Source: an uncultured Blautia sp. (GTDB lineage Bacteria > Bacillota > Clostridia > Lachnospirales > Lachnospiraceae). From it: a stretch of 60,939 nucleotides of DNA. The stretch lies in the NCBI GenBank assembly GCA_900539525.1, contig UQCM01000013.1, forward strand, positions 1-60,939. Reading direction: 5' to 3'. Position 1 is the stretch's first letter. Each line of letters starts with the position of its first letter. Made by a program: the position numbers and the translations under genes. This document shows, in pieces, positions 7,248 to 15,505 of the stretch. The notes under the pieces were generated by a model. That model saw only the letters and a list, made by a program, of their open reading frames with translations. It was not told the DNA's origin and ran no database searches.

Positions 7248-7622
7248 TTATTCTTGTTCCTCTAATAATGCAATCAGTTCCTCCGCTTCCTCACGGCTGA
7301 GTTTGTTGTGTCCCGTGAAGGCACATATAAATTTGGAAAGTGATCCGTCATACACTTGCTTTAAAACATTATGCGCATACTGTTCCCGGTAGGTTTCTCT
7401 GGAAATAGCAGGAATGTAGATCATTTTTCTGCGGCTGCCTTCTGAGTGTATGAACCCTTTGTTCATAAGAATCGTCAGATGTGTAAAAAGGGTCTGGCGT
7501 TTCCATGTTTTATCTGCCTCAAGTGTAAAATGATCGAAAATCTGTCGGAACGTCAATCCATCTTCATGATCCCATAAATAGTTCATGATTTCTTCTGTAG
7601 TTGCAGTCAGTTCAATATTCAT
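7248..7622 (-). CDS. BlaI/MecI/CopY-family transcriptional repressor
   Basis: The product has 124 residues. The N-terminal winged helix (about 1-75) has the family pattern LTATTEEIMNYLWDHEDGLT ... TWKRQTLFTHLTILMNKGFI, then a C-terminal dimerisation helix pair ending in LSREEAEELIALLEEQE. I choose ATG 7622 because GGAG lies 8 nt upstream. The family represses beta-lactamase, PBP2a, copper or other genes and is normally relieved by a BlaR1-type sensor protease. No BlaR1 gene is adjacent, so the inducer and targets are unknown. A MITE-like repeat lies directly upstream of its ribosome site. Confidence 0.85.
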   Translation of the reverse strand: MNIELTATTEEIMNYLWDHEDGLTFRQIFDHFTLEADKTWKRQTLFTHLTILMNKGFIHSEGSRRKMIYIPAISRETYREQYAHNVLKQVYDGSLSKFICAFTGHNKLSREEAEELIALLEEQE

Positions 7623-7650
7623 AAAAAATCTCCATTCTCTCAAAGATTAA

Positions 7651-7742
7651 GGGCTCTCGCCCTATAGATTTTTAAATTTGCCTTTGGTGAATGAAATCCC
7701 CACGGCAAATATTTGTAAATCTGTATGGCTCTGGATAGTTAC
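7651..7742 (-). mobile_element. Repeat family B, partial copy (inverted)
   Basis: Inverted relative to the full element at 44312-44464. It carries the terminal GTAACTATCCAGAGCC-type end (7727-7742), the AAATATTTGCCGTGGGG segment and the inner palindrome AGGGCTCTCGCCCT. The other terminus is missing. It occupies the leader region of the BlaI gene, so it may influence its transcription. Confidence 0.55.
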
Positions 7743-8105
7743 CAGTTATTCTAATTTTAACGCATAAGGGACAAAAAAGCAAGATGGGGAGCAATGTAAA
7801 ATATAATAATATATCTATTCCAGAAATCCATGTTTTTCGAATAGATAGTAAAATTTTTAACAAAACAAAATCCCTTACGTTCAAAATCATATTGTTTATT
7901 CAGGGATGTTTTGTTTCTTTTGTTTTTTCTGTCACAAGCATTTGCCACAGATTCTTTATATAACCCTGATAACCTGACCTGTAAAGCAATAATTGCATAG
8001 GTTCTCATATTCTGCTATAATCATGATGATTCAGGAATGCAAACATTCATTAAAATGGCACTGAATCGTTATATGGTTTATAGATCTATCTGGAGGTGAA
8101 GATAC
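7743..8105. other. AT-rich gap with the recombinase promoter
   Basis: I see no convincing gene. An 83-codon minus-strand open frame (7757-8008) lacks a ribosome site and has low-complexity composition. The right half carries a promoter for the recombinase gene. The rest is AT-rich sequence without clear hairpins. Confidence 0.5.
7993..8021 (+). promoter_or_regulatory. Candidate promoter of the recombinase gene
   Basis: TTGCAT (7993-7998) and TATAAT (8016-8021) have 17-bp spacing, 85 bp upstream of the start codon. Confidence 0.6.
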
Positions 8106-9161
8106 ATGGGAAAAGATCTGACCTATCATGAACAGACGGATATGGAAAATACACAGAAGCTACGGGATATTCTGCAGACGCTTCCTGCTTTTGCGAAAAG
8201 CTACTTTCGGGCGATCGAGCCGACATCATCGACCAGCACAAGGATAGCGTATGCTTATGATATTCGTGTGTTCTTTCGGTTTTTGATGGCGAATAATCCT
8301 GCACTTAAGGGGCAGGATATCACAAAGCTTCCGGTTTCTGTTTTAGATCAGCTCGGGGCGGAGGATATTGAAGAATATCAGGAGTATCTTAAGCTTTATG
8401 AAGCAAAGGATAAACAGCTGACAAATGGAGAGCGGGGCCTGAAGCGTAAGATGTCAGCACTTCGCAGCTTCTATGCATATTATTATAAGCGACAGCTGAT
8501 TACAACGAATCCCACATTACTGGTAGACATGCCAAAGCTTCATGATAAGTCGATCGTCCGCCTGGATGTGGATGAATCGGCGGCCCTTCTTGACTATATT
8601 GAACACTGTGGAGATCATCTTACCGGCCAGAAGAAGCTTTACTGGGAAAAAACAAAACTCCGGGATCTTGCGATCGTCACTCTCCTGCTGGGCACGGGAA
8701 TCCGTGTTTCCGAGTGTGTAGGCCTGGATGTACAGGATATTGACTTTAAGAATAACGGTATTAAGGTTACCCGGAAAGGCGGGAATGAAATGGTTGTTTA
8801 TTTCGGGAATGAAGTGGAGGAAGCTCTTAGGAATTATCTGGAGATACGGGATAATATAACACCTGTTGCCGGACATGAAAATGCTCTTTTCTACTCCACT
8901 CAGAGAAAACGCATCGGTATAAAGGCGGTTGAAAATCTTGTAAAAAAATATGCCCGGGAAATCACCACCACCAAAAAGATTACGCCTCATAAGCTTCGCA
9001 GTACCTATGGTACGACTTTGTATAGAGAAACCGGCGATATTTATCTGGTGGCGGATGTCCTGGGACATAAGGATGTCAATACTACAAAGAAGCATTATGC
9101 TGCCATGGATGATGAACGCAGACGCAAGGCAGCATCTGCAGTTAAGCTCCGGAAGGAATAA
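8106..9161 (+). CDS. Tyrosine recombinase (Xer-like)
   Basis: The product has 351 residues. An N-terminal SAM-like core-binding domain (about 25-135) precedes the catalytic domain. The catalytic set is complete: Arg200 (GTGIRVSE), Lys224, His295 and Arg298 (HKLRST), His321 (LGHKD) and Tyr331 (KKHYA). Such enzymes cut and rejoin DNA through a phosphotyrosine bond. The length and the lack of neighbouring phage or ICE genes suggest a chromosomal Xer-type resolvase or an orphan integrase rather than a prophage integrase. I do not assign XerC, XerD or CodV. TGGAGGTGA precedes ATG 8106. Its last 20 bp overlap the convergent deoB. Confidence 0.88.
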   Translation: MGKDLTYHEQTDMENTQKLRDILQTLPAFAKSYFRAIEPTSSTSTRIAYAYDIRVFFRFLMANNPALKGQDITKLPVSVLDQLGAEDIEEYQEYLKLYEAKDKQLTNGERGLKRKMSALRSFYAYYYKRQLITTNPTLLVDMPKLHDKSIVRLDVDESAALLDYIEHCGDHLTGQKKLYWEKTKLRDLAIVTLLLGTGIRVSECVGLDVQDIDFKNNGIKVTRKGGNEMVVYFGNEVEEALRNYLEIRDNITPVAGHENALFYSTQRKRIGIKAVENLVKKYAREITTTKKITPHKLRSTYGTTLYRETGDIYLVADVLGHKDVNTTKKHYAAMDDERRRKAASAVKLRKE

Positions 9162-10356
9162 GCAGCTCTCTGAGACAGGAAACGCCGATTGTGCCGGCCG
9201 GCATATGGATGCCAAAATTCTCTGCCACTGTTGCGCCTACTCTTGCAAAGTCTTTACTTTCGGACAACTCACCATGAGCGGTCATGGAAGGAGACCATGC
9301 AAGAAACGGTACTTTCTCCCGTGTATGGTCTGTACCCGTATGGACAGGATCATTTCCATGATCAGCAGTCAGAATCAGAAGGTCATTTTCCTGAAGTTTT
9401 TTTAGAAGGATATCAAGCTTTTCATCGAACTGTTCGAGCTCTGAGGCATAGCCTTCCGGATCACGTCTGTGTCCCCAGAGCGCATCAAAATCTACCAGAT
9501 TTGTAAAGCACAGTCCGTGAAAAGCTTTTTCTGTAAGAGAGATCGTCTGTTCCATCCCGTGTACGGAGCTTTGCGATTTATATGCCTCGGTGATGCCCCG
9601 GCCATTAAAGATATCCCGGATTTTTCCGACAGAAATCACGTCAAGACCTGCATCCTTTAAAGCGTCCAGAACCGTCGGTCCAAAGGGACTTAAGGCATAG
9701 TCATGCCGGTTGGCAGTTCGTTTGAATTCTTCCTTTTTTCTGCCGGTATAGGGTCTGGCGATTACTCTTCCAACCTTCCAGTCTCCTTTCATCGTAAGCT
9801 CTCTTGCAATCTCACAGTAACGATAGAGTGTTTCAAGTCCCATAGACTCTTCATTCCCACAGATCTGCAGAACGGGATCCGCAGAAGTGTACACGATCAG
9901 ATGTCCCTTTTCAATCTCCTCTTCACCCAGTTCTTTCAAAACTTCCGTTCCGCTGGCGGCTTTATTTCCGATGATCTTACGGCCGGTACGTTTCTCCAGC
10001 TCTGCGATCAGCTCCGGAGGAAAGCCATTGGGAAATGTCTGGAAAGGTACAGTAGTCATAAGCCCCATCAGCTCCCAGTGTCCGGTCATTGTGTCCTTGC
10101 CGATGCTGGCTTCCTGCATCTTACTGTAGAATCCCATAGGATGTGCAGCCGGATCCACGCCGTCAAGAGGGATCAGGTTTGCAAGCCCAAGTCTCCGGAG
10201 ATTCGGGATGATAAGAGGACTGCCTTTTTCATTACGATAAGCTGCGATATGACCCAGCGTATTTGCTCCGGCATCACCATAAGCTGTCGCATCCGGCATT
10301 TCTCCTATTCCCAGGGAATCCAGGACAATCACAAAAATCCGATGATATTTACTCAT
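9142..10356 (-). CDS. deoB: Phosphopentomutase
   Basis: The product has 404 residues, typical DeoB length. It interconverts (deoxy)ribose-1-phosphate and the 5-phosphate in nucleoside breakdown. It belongs to the alkaline-phosphatase-like, Mn-dependent superfamily. The visible family marks are IFVIVLDSLGIGEMPDA at the N-terminus, DTMTGHWELMGL (the phospho-acceptor Thr is in this region), LVDFDALWGHRRD and ILTADHGNDPVHTGTDHTRE near the C-terminus with the metal ligands. GGAAGGGG precedes ATG 10356, and the start overlaps the cdd stop as ATGA, so the two are translationally coupled. It is convergent with the recombinase. Confidence 0.97.
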   Translation of the reverse strand: MSKYHRIFVIVLDSLGIGEMPDATAYGDAGANTLGHIAAYRNEKGSPLIIPNLRRLGLANLIPLDGVDPAAHPMGFYSKMQEASIGKDTMTGHWELMGLMTTVPFQTFPNGFPPELIAELEKRTGRKIIGNKAASGTEVLKELGEEEIEKGHLIVYTSADPVLQICGNEESMGLETLYRYCEIARELTMKGDWKVGRVIARPYTGRKKEEFKRTANRHDYALSPFGPTVLDALKDAGLDVISVGKIRDIFNGRGITEAYKSQSSVHGMEQTISLTEKAFHGLCFTNLVDFDALWGHRRDPEGYASELEQFDEKLDILLKKLQENDLLILTADHGNDPVHTGTDHTREKVPFLAWSPSMTAHGELSESKDFARVGATVAENFGIHMPAGTIGVSCLRELLIPSGA

Positions 10357-10766
10357 ACAAGATTACCCCTTCCAAATCCTTTTGGTAATAGTTTGTCTAA
10401 AGTATAGACCTGAAATTCCAGATTTTCTTTGCCAAGAATGATCCGAAAGCTTTCCGGTTCGCAGAATTCGGACATCACCTGTCTGCATACACCGCATGGT
10501 GCGCAAAAGTCTTTCGCACCATGTTCTCTGTTTCCGCCAACAATGGCTATGGCAGAAAAATCTCTTGCACCCTCGCTGACTGCTTTGAAAAACGCTGTTC
10601 TCTCTGCACAGTTTGAAGGGGAGTACGCGGCATTTTCAATATTGCAGCCGGTGTAAATCTTACCGTCTTTTGTTAAGAGTGCAGCTCCCACCTGAAATCC
10701 GGAATATGGAGAATAGGATAACCTGCGGGCTGCTAAGGCGGATTTGATTAATTCTTCTTCTATCAT
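10353..10766 (-). CDS. cdd: Cytidine deaminase
   Basis: The product has 137 residues, the length of the small tetrameric zinc enzyme. The zinc/catalytic motifs are CAERTAFF (first Cys and the catalytic Glu) and PCGVCRQ (second and third Cys). It converts cytidine and deoxycytidine to uridine forms. The substrate-binding NIENAAYSPS segment is intact. GAGGTTT precedes ATG 10766. It forms a salvage pair with the downstream, overlapping deoB: deamination, then use of the released pentose phosphate after a phosphorylase that is not in this window. Confidence 0.97.
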   Translation of the reverse strand: MIEEELIKSALAARRLSYSPYSGFQVGAALLTKDGKIYTGCNIENAAYSPSNCAERTAFFKAVSEGARDFSAIAIVGGNREHGAKDFCAPCGVCRQVMSEFCEPESFRIILGKENLEFQVYTLDKLLPKGFGRGNLV

Positions 10767-10816
10767 AGGACAAACCTCATTCTGACTGAAGGGCAGACTC
10801 AGAAAGCTGCCCGTAC

Positions 10817-11254
10817 TCAGGATTCCAGTATAATTGTAAAGGGACCGTCATTGCAGAGTTCAATTTTCATCTCAGCACCAAAGCTTCCCTTTTCTACAAC
10901 GGGAATTCTTTTTTTACATTCGCCGATAATATATTCATACAGATCCACTGCCATCTTCGGTTCTCCGGCTTCAATAAAGCTTGGACGATTTCCTTTTCTG
11001 CAGTTAGCATACAAAGTGAACTGAGATACCAGGAGCAGTTCACCGCCGACATCAGCCAGTGAAAGATTCGTCTTACCTGATTCATCTTCGAAAATACGCA
11101 GTCCTGTCATTTTTTTTACAAGGTAATCGGCCTCTGCCCTGGTATCATTCTGTCCCACACCGATCAGAACCAGAAAACCTTTTCCAATCTTGCCAATTGT
11201 CTCATTATCTACGGTAACGCTCGCATGGGTTACACGCTGAATTACAAATTTCAT
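10817..11254 (-). CDS. dtd: D-aminoacyl-tRNA deacylase
   Basis: The product has 145 residues, full length for DTD. It hydrolyses D-amino acids (and glycine from mischarged tRNA-Ala) off tRNA in the cytoplasm. Family marks are MKFVIQRV at the start, SQFTLYANCRKGNRPSF with the catalytic-site Ser-Gln-Phe-Thr motif, and the C-terminal NDGPFTIILES in place of the usual NxGPVT (Val to Phe, a mild variation). The start overlaps the upstream kinase-like gene by 4 bp (ATGA), so it is coupled to it. Confidence 0.95.
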   Translation of the reverse strand: MKFVIQRVTHASVTVDNETIGKIGKGFLVLIGVGQNDTRAEADYLVKKMTGLRIFEDESGKTNLSLADVGGELLLVSQFTLYANCRKGNRPSFIEAGEPKMAVDLYEYIIGECKKRIPVVEKGSFGAEMKIELCNDGPFTIILES

Positions 11255-11880
11255 TTCTTTGCCTCTCTCAATGCAATATAATTTTTCAGGAGCTGAACGG
11301 TATTATCAATCCCGAGAGCACTGCTGTCAATGCATAGATGATAGCCAGAAGGATTTCCCCACTTTTTACTGGAATAATAGTTGTAATAGCTTGCGCGCCG
11401 TTTATCGGTCCGGATAATCATTTCCTTCGCTTTTGCAGCTGTGAGATGATGCTCCGATATGATTCGCTGAACTTTACTGTCCATATCTGCATATATGAAT
11501 ATGGATATGAGATTTGGAAGATCTGCAAGTGCATAATCTGCACAGCGTCCAACCATAATGCAGGGGCCCTCCTCAGCCAGCTTTTTGATTGCATTGTACT
11601 GTGCCAGAAAAATCTTGTGATTGATCGGCATATCAGTAAATGCAGCTGAAGAATAGCCCATGGAATAGGTATCCATCACAAGTGAATAAAGAAAGCTGTT
11701 TGTCGGTTTCTCATCATGATTCTCGAATAATTCCTGACATAGTCCGCTCTCTTTTGCCGCACGCTCCAGTAATTCTTTGTCATAGCATGGTATTCCAAGC
11801 TCAGCGGCCAGTTTCTGCCCGATTTCCCGTCCGCCGCTTCCATACTGCCGTCCGATTGTAATAACAGATTTACAAGTCAA
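11251..11880 (-). CDS. Cytidylate kinase-like protein
   Basis: The product has 209 residues when started at TTG 11880, which has AGAAAGGA 8-9 nt upstream. An upstream in-frame ATG at 11964 would run through a repeat element and has no ribosome site. The N-terminus has a modified Walker A, ITIGRQYGSGGREIG, typical of the AAA/CMP-kinase-like group that is annotated beside many clostridial genes but is distinct from genuine Cmk. The C-terminal lid region shows DKRRASYYNYYSSKKWG and YHLCIDSSALG, hallmarks of this group. The phosphate acceptor is not certain. It is coupled to dtd. Confidence 0.82.
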   Translation of the reverse strand: MTCKSVITIGRQYGSGGREIGQKLAAELGIPCYDKELLERAAKESGLCQELFENHDEKPTNSFLYSLVMDTYSMGYSSAAFTDMPINHKIFLAQYNAIKKLAEEGPCIMVGRCADYALADLPNLISIFIYADMDSKVQRIISEHHLTAAKAKEMIIRTDKRRASYYNYYSSKKWGNPSGYHLCIDSSALGIDNTVQLLKNYIALREAKK

Positions 11881-11908
11881 ATCATCCACGTCCTTTCTGT
11901 AAAATAAT

Positions 11909-11955
11909 GATGTTGGGGTCAAAAGCATTTGCCCCCATGATGCCTTCGGATTCGT
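11909..11955 (-). mobile_element. Repeat family A, partial copy 2
   Basis: GATGTTGGGGTCAAAAGCAT at 11909 and CCCCATGATGCCTTCGGAT after it match, in reverse orientation, the right half of the 92-bp element at 972-1063. The other terminus is missing. It lies directly upstream of the TTG start of the kinase-like gene. Confidence 0.6.
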
Positions 11956-12027
11956 TAGGCTCATTTGTCGGGTAACTTATCATTATATACAATAGTATAC
12001 AATATTCTACCAGAAAAGTACATGAAA

Positions 12028-12960
12028 TTAAGTACAATTTCGAGGTGTTTTTCCAAGCTTATTAAGGAGTAATTCAAAATACTCCGGAAGTGGTGCTTCA
12101 AATTCCATATATAGGTTTTTACGGGGGTGTATAAAGCCGATAACCTGTGCATGTAGTGTTTGCCCTTCTAAATGAAAAGGGCATCTGGATGGGCCGTATA
12201 CGGCGTCTCCCAGCAGGGGATGTCCGATACTGGACATATGGACCCGGATTTGATGGGTCCTGCCGGTTTCAAGCTGACACTCAATATACGTAAACTGTCC
12301 AAAGCGTTCCAGTACGCGGTAATGAGTTACTGCAGATTTTCCGTTTTTATGATTAATAGCCATTTTTTTACGGTCTGCCGGATGGCGGCCAATGGGCGCA
12401 TCAATGGTTCCGTCAGAATCTTTTATTACGCCATGAACGATAGCGCGGTATTTTCGTGTGATTGAGTGAAGTTTCAGCTGTTGTGCAATATGGCTGTGAG
12501 AATAATCGTTCTTGCAAACAATAAGTGATCCTGTAGTATCCATATCAATCCGGTGAACAATGCCAGGGCGTAATACTCCATTGATGCCCGACAGTTCCCC
12601 GGCACAGTGATACATAAGTGCATTTACCAGTGTGCCGCTATAATGTCCGGCACTGGGGTGGACGACCATTCCTTTCGGTTTATTTACAACCAGAAGATCC
12701 TCATCTTCGTACAGGATATCCAGTGGTATATTTTCCGGACAGATATCCGGCTCCTCCATATCAGGAACGTCCACTTCAACACTTTCACCTGAAGTTAATC
12801 TGTAGTTTGCTTTCACGGATCTACCCTGCACCAAAACCTGCCCTTCCTTCATCAGCTTCTGAAGGTAAGAGCGGGACTGTCCATCCAGTATATCCGAAAG
12901 GTATTTATCTATTCGCTGACCGGAGGCATGCTCTGGCACAGAAAGTTTGATATGTTCCAT
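12028..12960 (-). CDS. RluD-type 23S rRNA pseudouridine synthase
   Basis: The product has 310 residues. An N-terminal S4 RNA-binding domain (RIDKYLSDILDGQSRSYLQKLMKEG) precedes the RluA-family catalytic domain, with the signature HRIDMDTTGSL containing the catalytic Asp, then LETGRTHQIRVHM. RluA-family enzymes with an S4 domain usually act on 23S rRNA (RluD, positions in helix 69), but family members vary and I assign the class only. AGGAG precedes ATG 12960. It lies 35 bp after lspA, and lspA-rluD adjacency is widespread in Firmicutes, consistent with one transcript. Confidence 0.92.
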   Translation of the reverse strand: MEHIKLSVPEHASGQRIDKYLSDILDGQSRSYLQKLMKEGQVLVQGRSVKANYRLTSGESVEVDVPDMEEPDICPENIPLDILYEDEDLLVVNKPKGMVVHPSAGHYSGTLVNALMYHCAGELSGINGVLRPGIVHRIDMDTTGSLIVCKNDYSHSHIAQQLKLHSITRKYRAIVHGVIKDSDGTIDAPIGRHPADRKKMAINHKNGKSAVTHYRVLERFGQFTYIECQLETGRTHQIRVHMSSIGHPLLGDAVYGPSRCPFHLEGQTLHAQVIGFIHPRKNLYMEFEAPLPEYFELLLNKLGKTPRNCT

Positions 12961-12995
12961 GTAATCTCCTGTCTGTATATTCCAATGCATCAGTT

Positions 12996-13505
12996 CTATT
13001 TCTTTGAAAGAAACTGGAAATCCTCTTCTTTATAATAGAACAGGAACAGCAGTATAAAACATACCGCTGACACTGTGACATAAATATCAGCAACATTAAA
13101 AACCGGAAAATCGATCAATGAAAAATAGAAAAAATCCACAACATATCCACGTGCGATCCGGTCGATCATGTTGCCTATGGCACCGGCACTGATAAAGACG
13201 GCGATCAGCCGCAGCGGTGTGTAATGCCTGTCAGGCGGCATACGGTAAAAGAAATATCCGGAAACACAAAGCACCAGAAAGACACTAATGAGAAACAGCC
13301 ATTTCTGGTTTTGCATAAGTCCGAAAGCTGCACCGCGGTTTTCAAGATAAAGGAGTTCAAATACACCCTGGATCCATATGACAGGAGGCTGATCTTTTAA
13401 AGAATGGATGGCCCAGATCTTTGTAAGCTGATCAAGCAGGGTTAGAAAAGCTGCACCGGTAATCGCTGATGCGAACTGTTTTGCTGATACTTTTTTAGTT
13501 TCCAT
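12996..13505 (-). CDS. lspA: Lipoprotein signal peptidase II
   Basis: The product has 169 residues, with four transmembrane helices. The aspartyl protease motifs are present: NRGAAFG, NMIDRIARGYVVDF with the first catalytic Asp, and FPVFNVADIYV with the second. It removes signal peptides from diacylglyceryl-modified prolipoproteins in the membrane, such as the DUF3048 lipoprotein encoded at 46596-47717. GAGGAG precedes ATG 13505. The first codons overlap the end of aroB by 11 bp, so it is translated in tandem with it. Confidence 0.97.
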   Translation of the reverse strand: METKKVSAKQFASAITGAAFLTLLDQLTKIWAIHSLKDQPPVIWIQGVFELLYLENRGAAFGLMQNQKWLFLISVFLVLCVSGYFFYRMPPDRHYTPLRLIAVFISAGAIGNMIDRIARGYVVDFFYFSLIDFPVFNVADIYVTVSAVCFILLFLFYYKEEDFQFLSKK

Positions 13506-14622
13506 AGTTCTCCTCAGTTTCTGCATTTAAATAGTTGAGGGCGTCACGCATTTCATCATCAGTCACAGTTTTGTCAACAAATGCATGCCCAATGCCTTTC
13601 AGAAGCACAAATTTTATCTTTCCGGCTTCCATTTTTTTGTCTGATTTCGTGACAGTGATAATTTCCTCTATATCAAGACCAGAAAAAGAAATCGGCAGGT
13701 CAAATCCAACATTCATATCACGGATTTCAAAAAACTCTTCGGCACTCAGCAGTCCGCGTTTATAGGAAATATATGCGGCAGCCACCGTTCCGAGTGCTAC
13801 GCATTGCCCATGAAGCAGCCTGAAGTCCATCAGCTTCTCGATGGCATGTCCTAGTGTATGTCCGAAATTTAAAAGTGCACGCTCTCCTTTTTCTGTGGGA
13901 TCCTTTTCAACTATGGCACGTTTGATTTCACAGCTGGCAGAGATCATGGTCTTTAATACGGGGAGATCACGTTCACCGATTTCTGACATATGTTCAATCG
14001 TCCATTCATAATAATCGGCATCCCTGATCAGGCCATGTTTCAGTATTTCTCCCATACCACAGAAAAACTGTTCGTCTTCTAAGGTCTTTAAGGTATTGAT
14101 ATTCATGTATACCATTTTAGGCTGATGAAATGCTCCCACCATGTTTTTATAGCAGTCAAAGTCGACACCTGTCTTTCCACCGATACTGCTGTCCACCTGG
14201 GAAAGAAGTGTTGTAGGTATCTGGATGAAATCAATGCCTCGCAGGTAGGTAGCAGCTGTGTAGCCTGCTAGATCGCCTACGACACCTCCTCCCAGTGCAA
14301 CCAGCATATCTTTTCTGTCAAAGTGATTCAGAATCAGATGCTCGTAGAGCTTTTTTACAGTATCCAGTGTCTTGCTCTTTTCTCCTGCCGGAAAAACAAA
14401 GGTTGTTACCATTGTACAAAGCCCGGCCAGAAGATTTTCTATTTCCTTACCATAAAATGAGTAAACGGTTGAATCCGTTACGATACAAAGCCTGCGTTTA
14501 TGGACCTCAAATGCATTGAGATAATCTGCAAGATTATTAAAGGATTCTTCGAGATAAATCGAATAAGCCGGTTTATCATCTTTTTTTACAGGAATACACA
14601 TACGCTCATTTTTTGTTTTCAT
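13495..14622 (-). CDS. aroB: 3-dehydroquinate synthase
   Basis: The product has 375 residues, standard length. It is the second step of the shikimate pathway: DAHP to 3-dehydroquinate, NAD and zinc dependent. Visible marks are the nucleotide-binding GGGVVGDLAGYTAATYLRG, the IQIPTTLLSQVDSSIGGKTG stretch, and zinc ligands in the GHTLGHAIE region and at HGQCVALG. GGAGG lies 5 nt before ATG 14622. It is the only aro gene in the window and leads the aroB-lspA-rluD unit, so it may be cotranscribed for economy rather than shared function. Confidence 0.97.
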   Translation of the reverse strand: MKTKNERMCIPVKKDDKPAYSIYLEESFNNLADYLNAFEVHKRRLCIVTDSTVYSFYGKEIENLLAGLCTMVTTFVFPAGEKSKTLDTVKKLYEHLILNHFDRKDMLVALGGGVVGDLAGYTAATYLRGIDFIQIPTTLLSQVDSSIGGKTGVDFDCYKNMVGAFHQPKMVYMNINTLKTLEDEQFFCGMGEILKHGLIRDADYYEWTIEHMSEIGERDLPVLKTMISASCEIKRAIVEKDPTEKGERALLNFGHTLGHAIEKLMDFRLLHGQCVALGTVAAAYISYKRGLLSAEEFFEIRDMNVGFDLPISFSGLDIEEIITVTKSDKKMEAGKIKFVLLKGIGHAFVDKTVTDDEMRDALNYLNAETEENYGN

Positions 14623-14639
14623 CGTTGCCTCCAATTACA

Positions 14640-14730
14640 CTTTTTATCCAGAACCCAATTGCGAGTCCTGGTCTGGCAGATCGATTTCGAAACTGATCTG
14701 ACAGTGTTCGAGTCTGCATAGCAGCCATTA
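14640..14730. repeat. Repeat family D, copy 1
   Basis: A hairpin-rich gap between aroB and ylmH. CAGATCgatttcgaaactGATCTG is an inverted repeat and GAGTCTGCATAGCAG is another. The second recurs as GGGTCTGCATAGCAGAC near 60687. The gap might also hold the terminator of the ylmH operon, but there is no clean T-tract. Confidence 0.35.
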
Positions 14731-14741
14731 TTCCACTCTCA

Positions 14742-15497
14742 TCAGATGTATTTTTCAATCGAAACACTGCAGCGGCCCTTTTTAGTATATGCTGTTATAC
14801 CAAGATATCGAAATTTGCCCAGTCCCCGTGCTGATATCACATCTCCTTCTTTCAGACTGTATCCGTTAGAAACAATCATTTTACCATTTACAAATACTTT
14901 GCCGCCTGTGATCAGTCCTGTAAGACTGCTTCTGGAAGAGCAAAAAGCGAGAGCCAGAATACTGTCCAGGCGGACAGAAGCAATTGTCCCGCGAAGAATT
15001 TCCGTTTTGGGCGTAAAGGAAAAATCTGAAAGAGAAATCTCACGACAGATAACGGTTGTATGCCGGATACGTGTCAGCTCACTGCAAATAAAACCGGCCA
15101 TTGACTTTATACAGAATACATGTGCGCATGTATTCTCCGGTAAAATATCTCCGAGCTTTGGACGGCTGGTTCCAAGATTCAGGATAGCCCCAAGATAATC
15201 CCGGTGGCTCAGAGAATCAGAAAACTTATGATTTAATGGTCTGATCTCAAGACAGGAAACAGGAAAGTCCCAATCATAATAAAGAGCATCAGGAATAAAC
15301 GCTGCTATCTGACGCTCTGCTGTTTCATAACCGCCAAAAGTTTCACAGCGTACACCGGAATACTTTTGAAACGTGTTATGAAAAATATTAAGTTCATTCA
15401 GATTCATAAAATCTGAAAATGTAACAATTCCTCTCCGCTCTGAAGCAACTGCCAGATCCAGAAGGTGTTTTTGAAATATTTCTTCGCTTTTATCCAT
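14742..15497 (-). CDS. YlmH-like S4-domain RNA-binding protein
   Basis: The product has 251 residues. The N-terminal two-thirds (starting MDKSEEIFQKHLLDLA) is the YlmH-type fold. The C-terminal about 65 residues form an S4 domain (LDSILALAFCSSRSSLTGLITGGKVFVNGK ... LKEGDVISARGLGKF). In Gram-positives ylmH belongs to the cluster behind ftsZ. Recent work on Bacillus places YlmH in ribosome rescue of stalled large subunits. Here it lies 8 bp after sepF, which fits the conserved ylmE-F-(G)-H order with ylmG absent. ATG 15497 is used. Confidence 0.9.
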   Translation of the reverse strand: MDKSEEIFQKHLLDLAVASERRGIVTFSDFMNLNELNIFHNTFQKYSGVRCETFGGYETAERQIAAFIPDALYYDWDFPVSCLEIRPLNHKFSDSLSHRDYLGAILNLGTSRPKLGDILPENTCAHVFCIKSMAGFICSELTRIRHTTVICREISLSDFSFTPKTEILRGTIASVRLDSILALAFCSSRSSLTGLITGGKVFVNGKMIVSNGYSLKEGDVISARGLGKFRYLGITAYTKKGRCSVSIEKYI

Positions 15498-15505
15498 AGA
15501 CTCCT

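Noticed and set aside
7757..8008. Minus-strand 83-codon open frame in the gap before the recombinase
   Set aside because: No ribosome site, low-complexity basic composition and no likeness to any family I know. Also overlaps the promoter region of the recombinase.
8106..9161. Recombinase as a phage or ICE integrase marking an attachment site
   Set aside because: No tRNA, no direct repeats of att type, and no phage or conjugation genes nearby. The neighbours are housekeeping genes.
8517..9215. Long minus-strand open frame across the recombinase
   Set aside because: It is the antisense shadow of a well-supported gene with intact catalytic residues. No ribosome site.
11881..11964. N-terminal extension of the cytidylate-kinase-like protein from ATG 11964
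   Set aside because: The extension is encoded by repeat family A and lacks a ribosome site. TTG 11880 has AGAAAGGA upstream.
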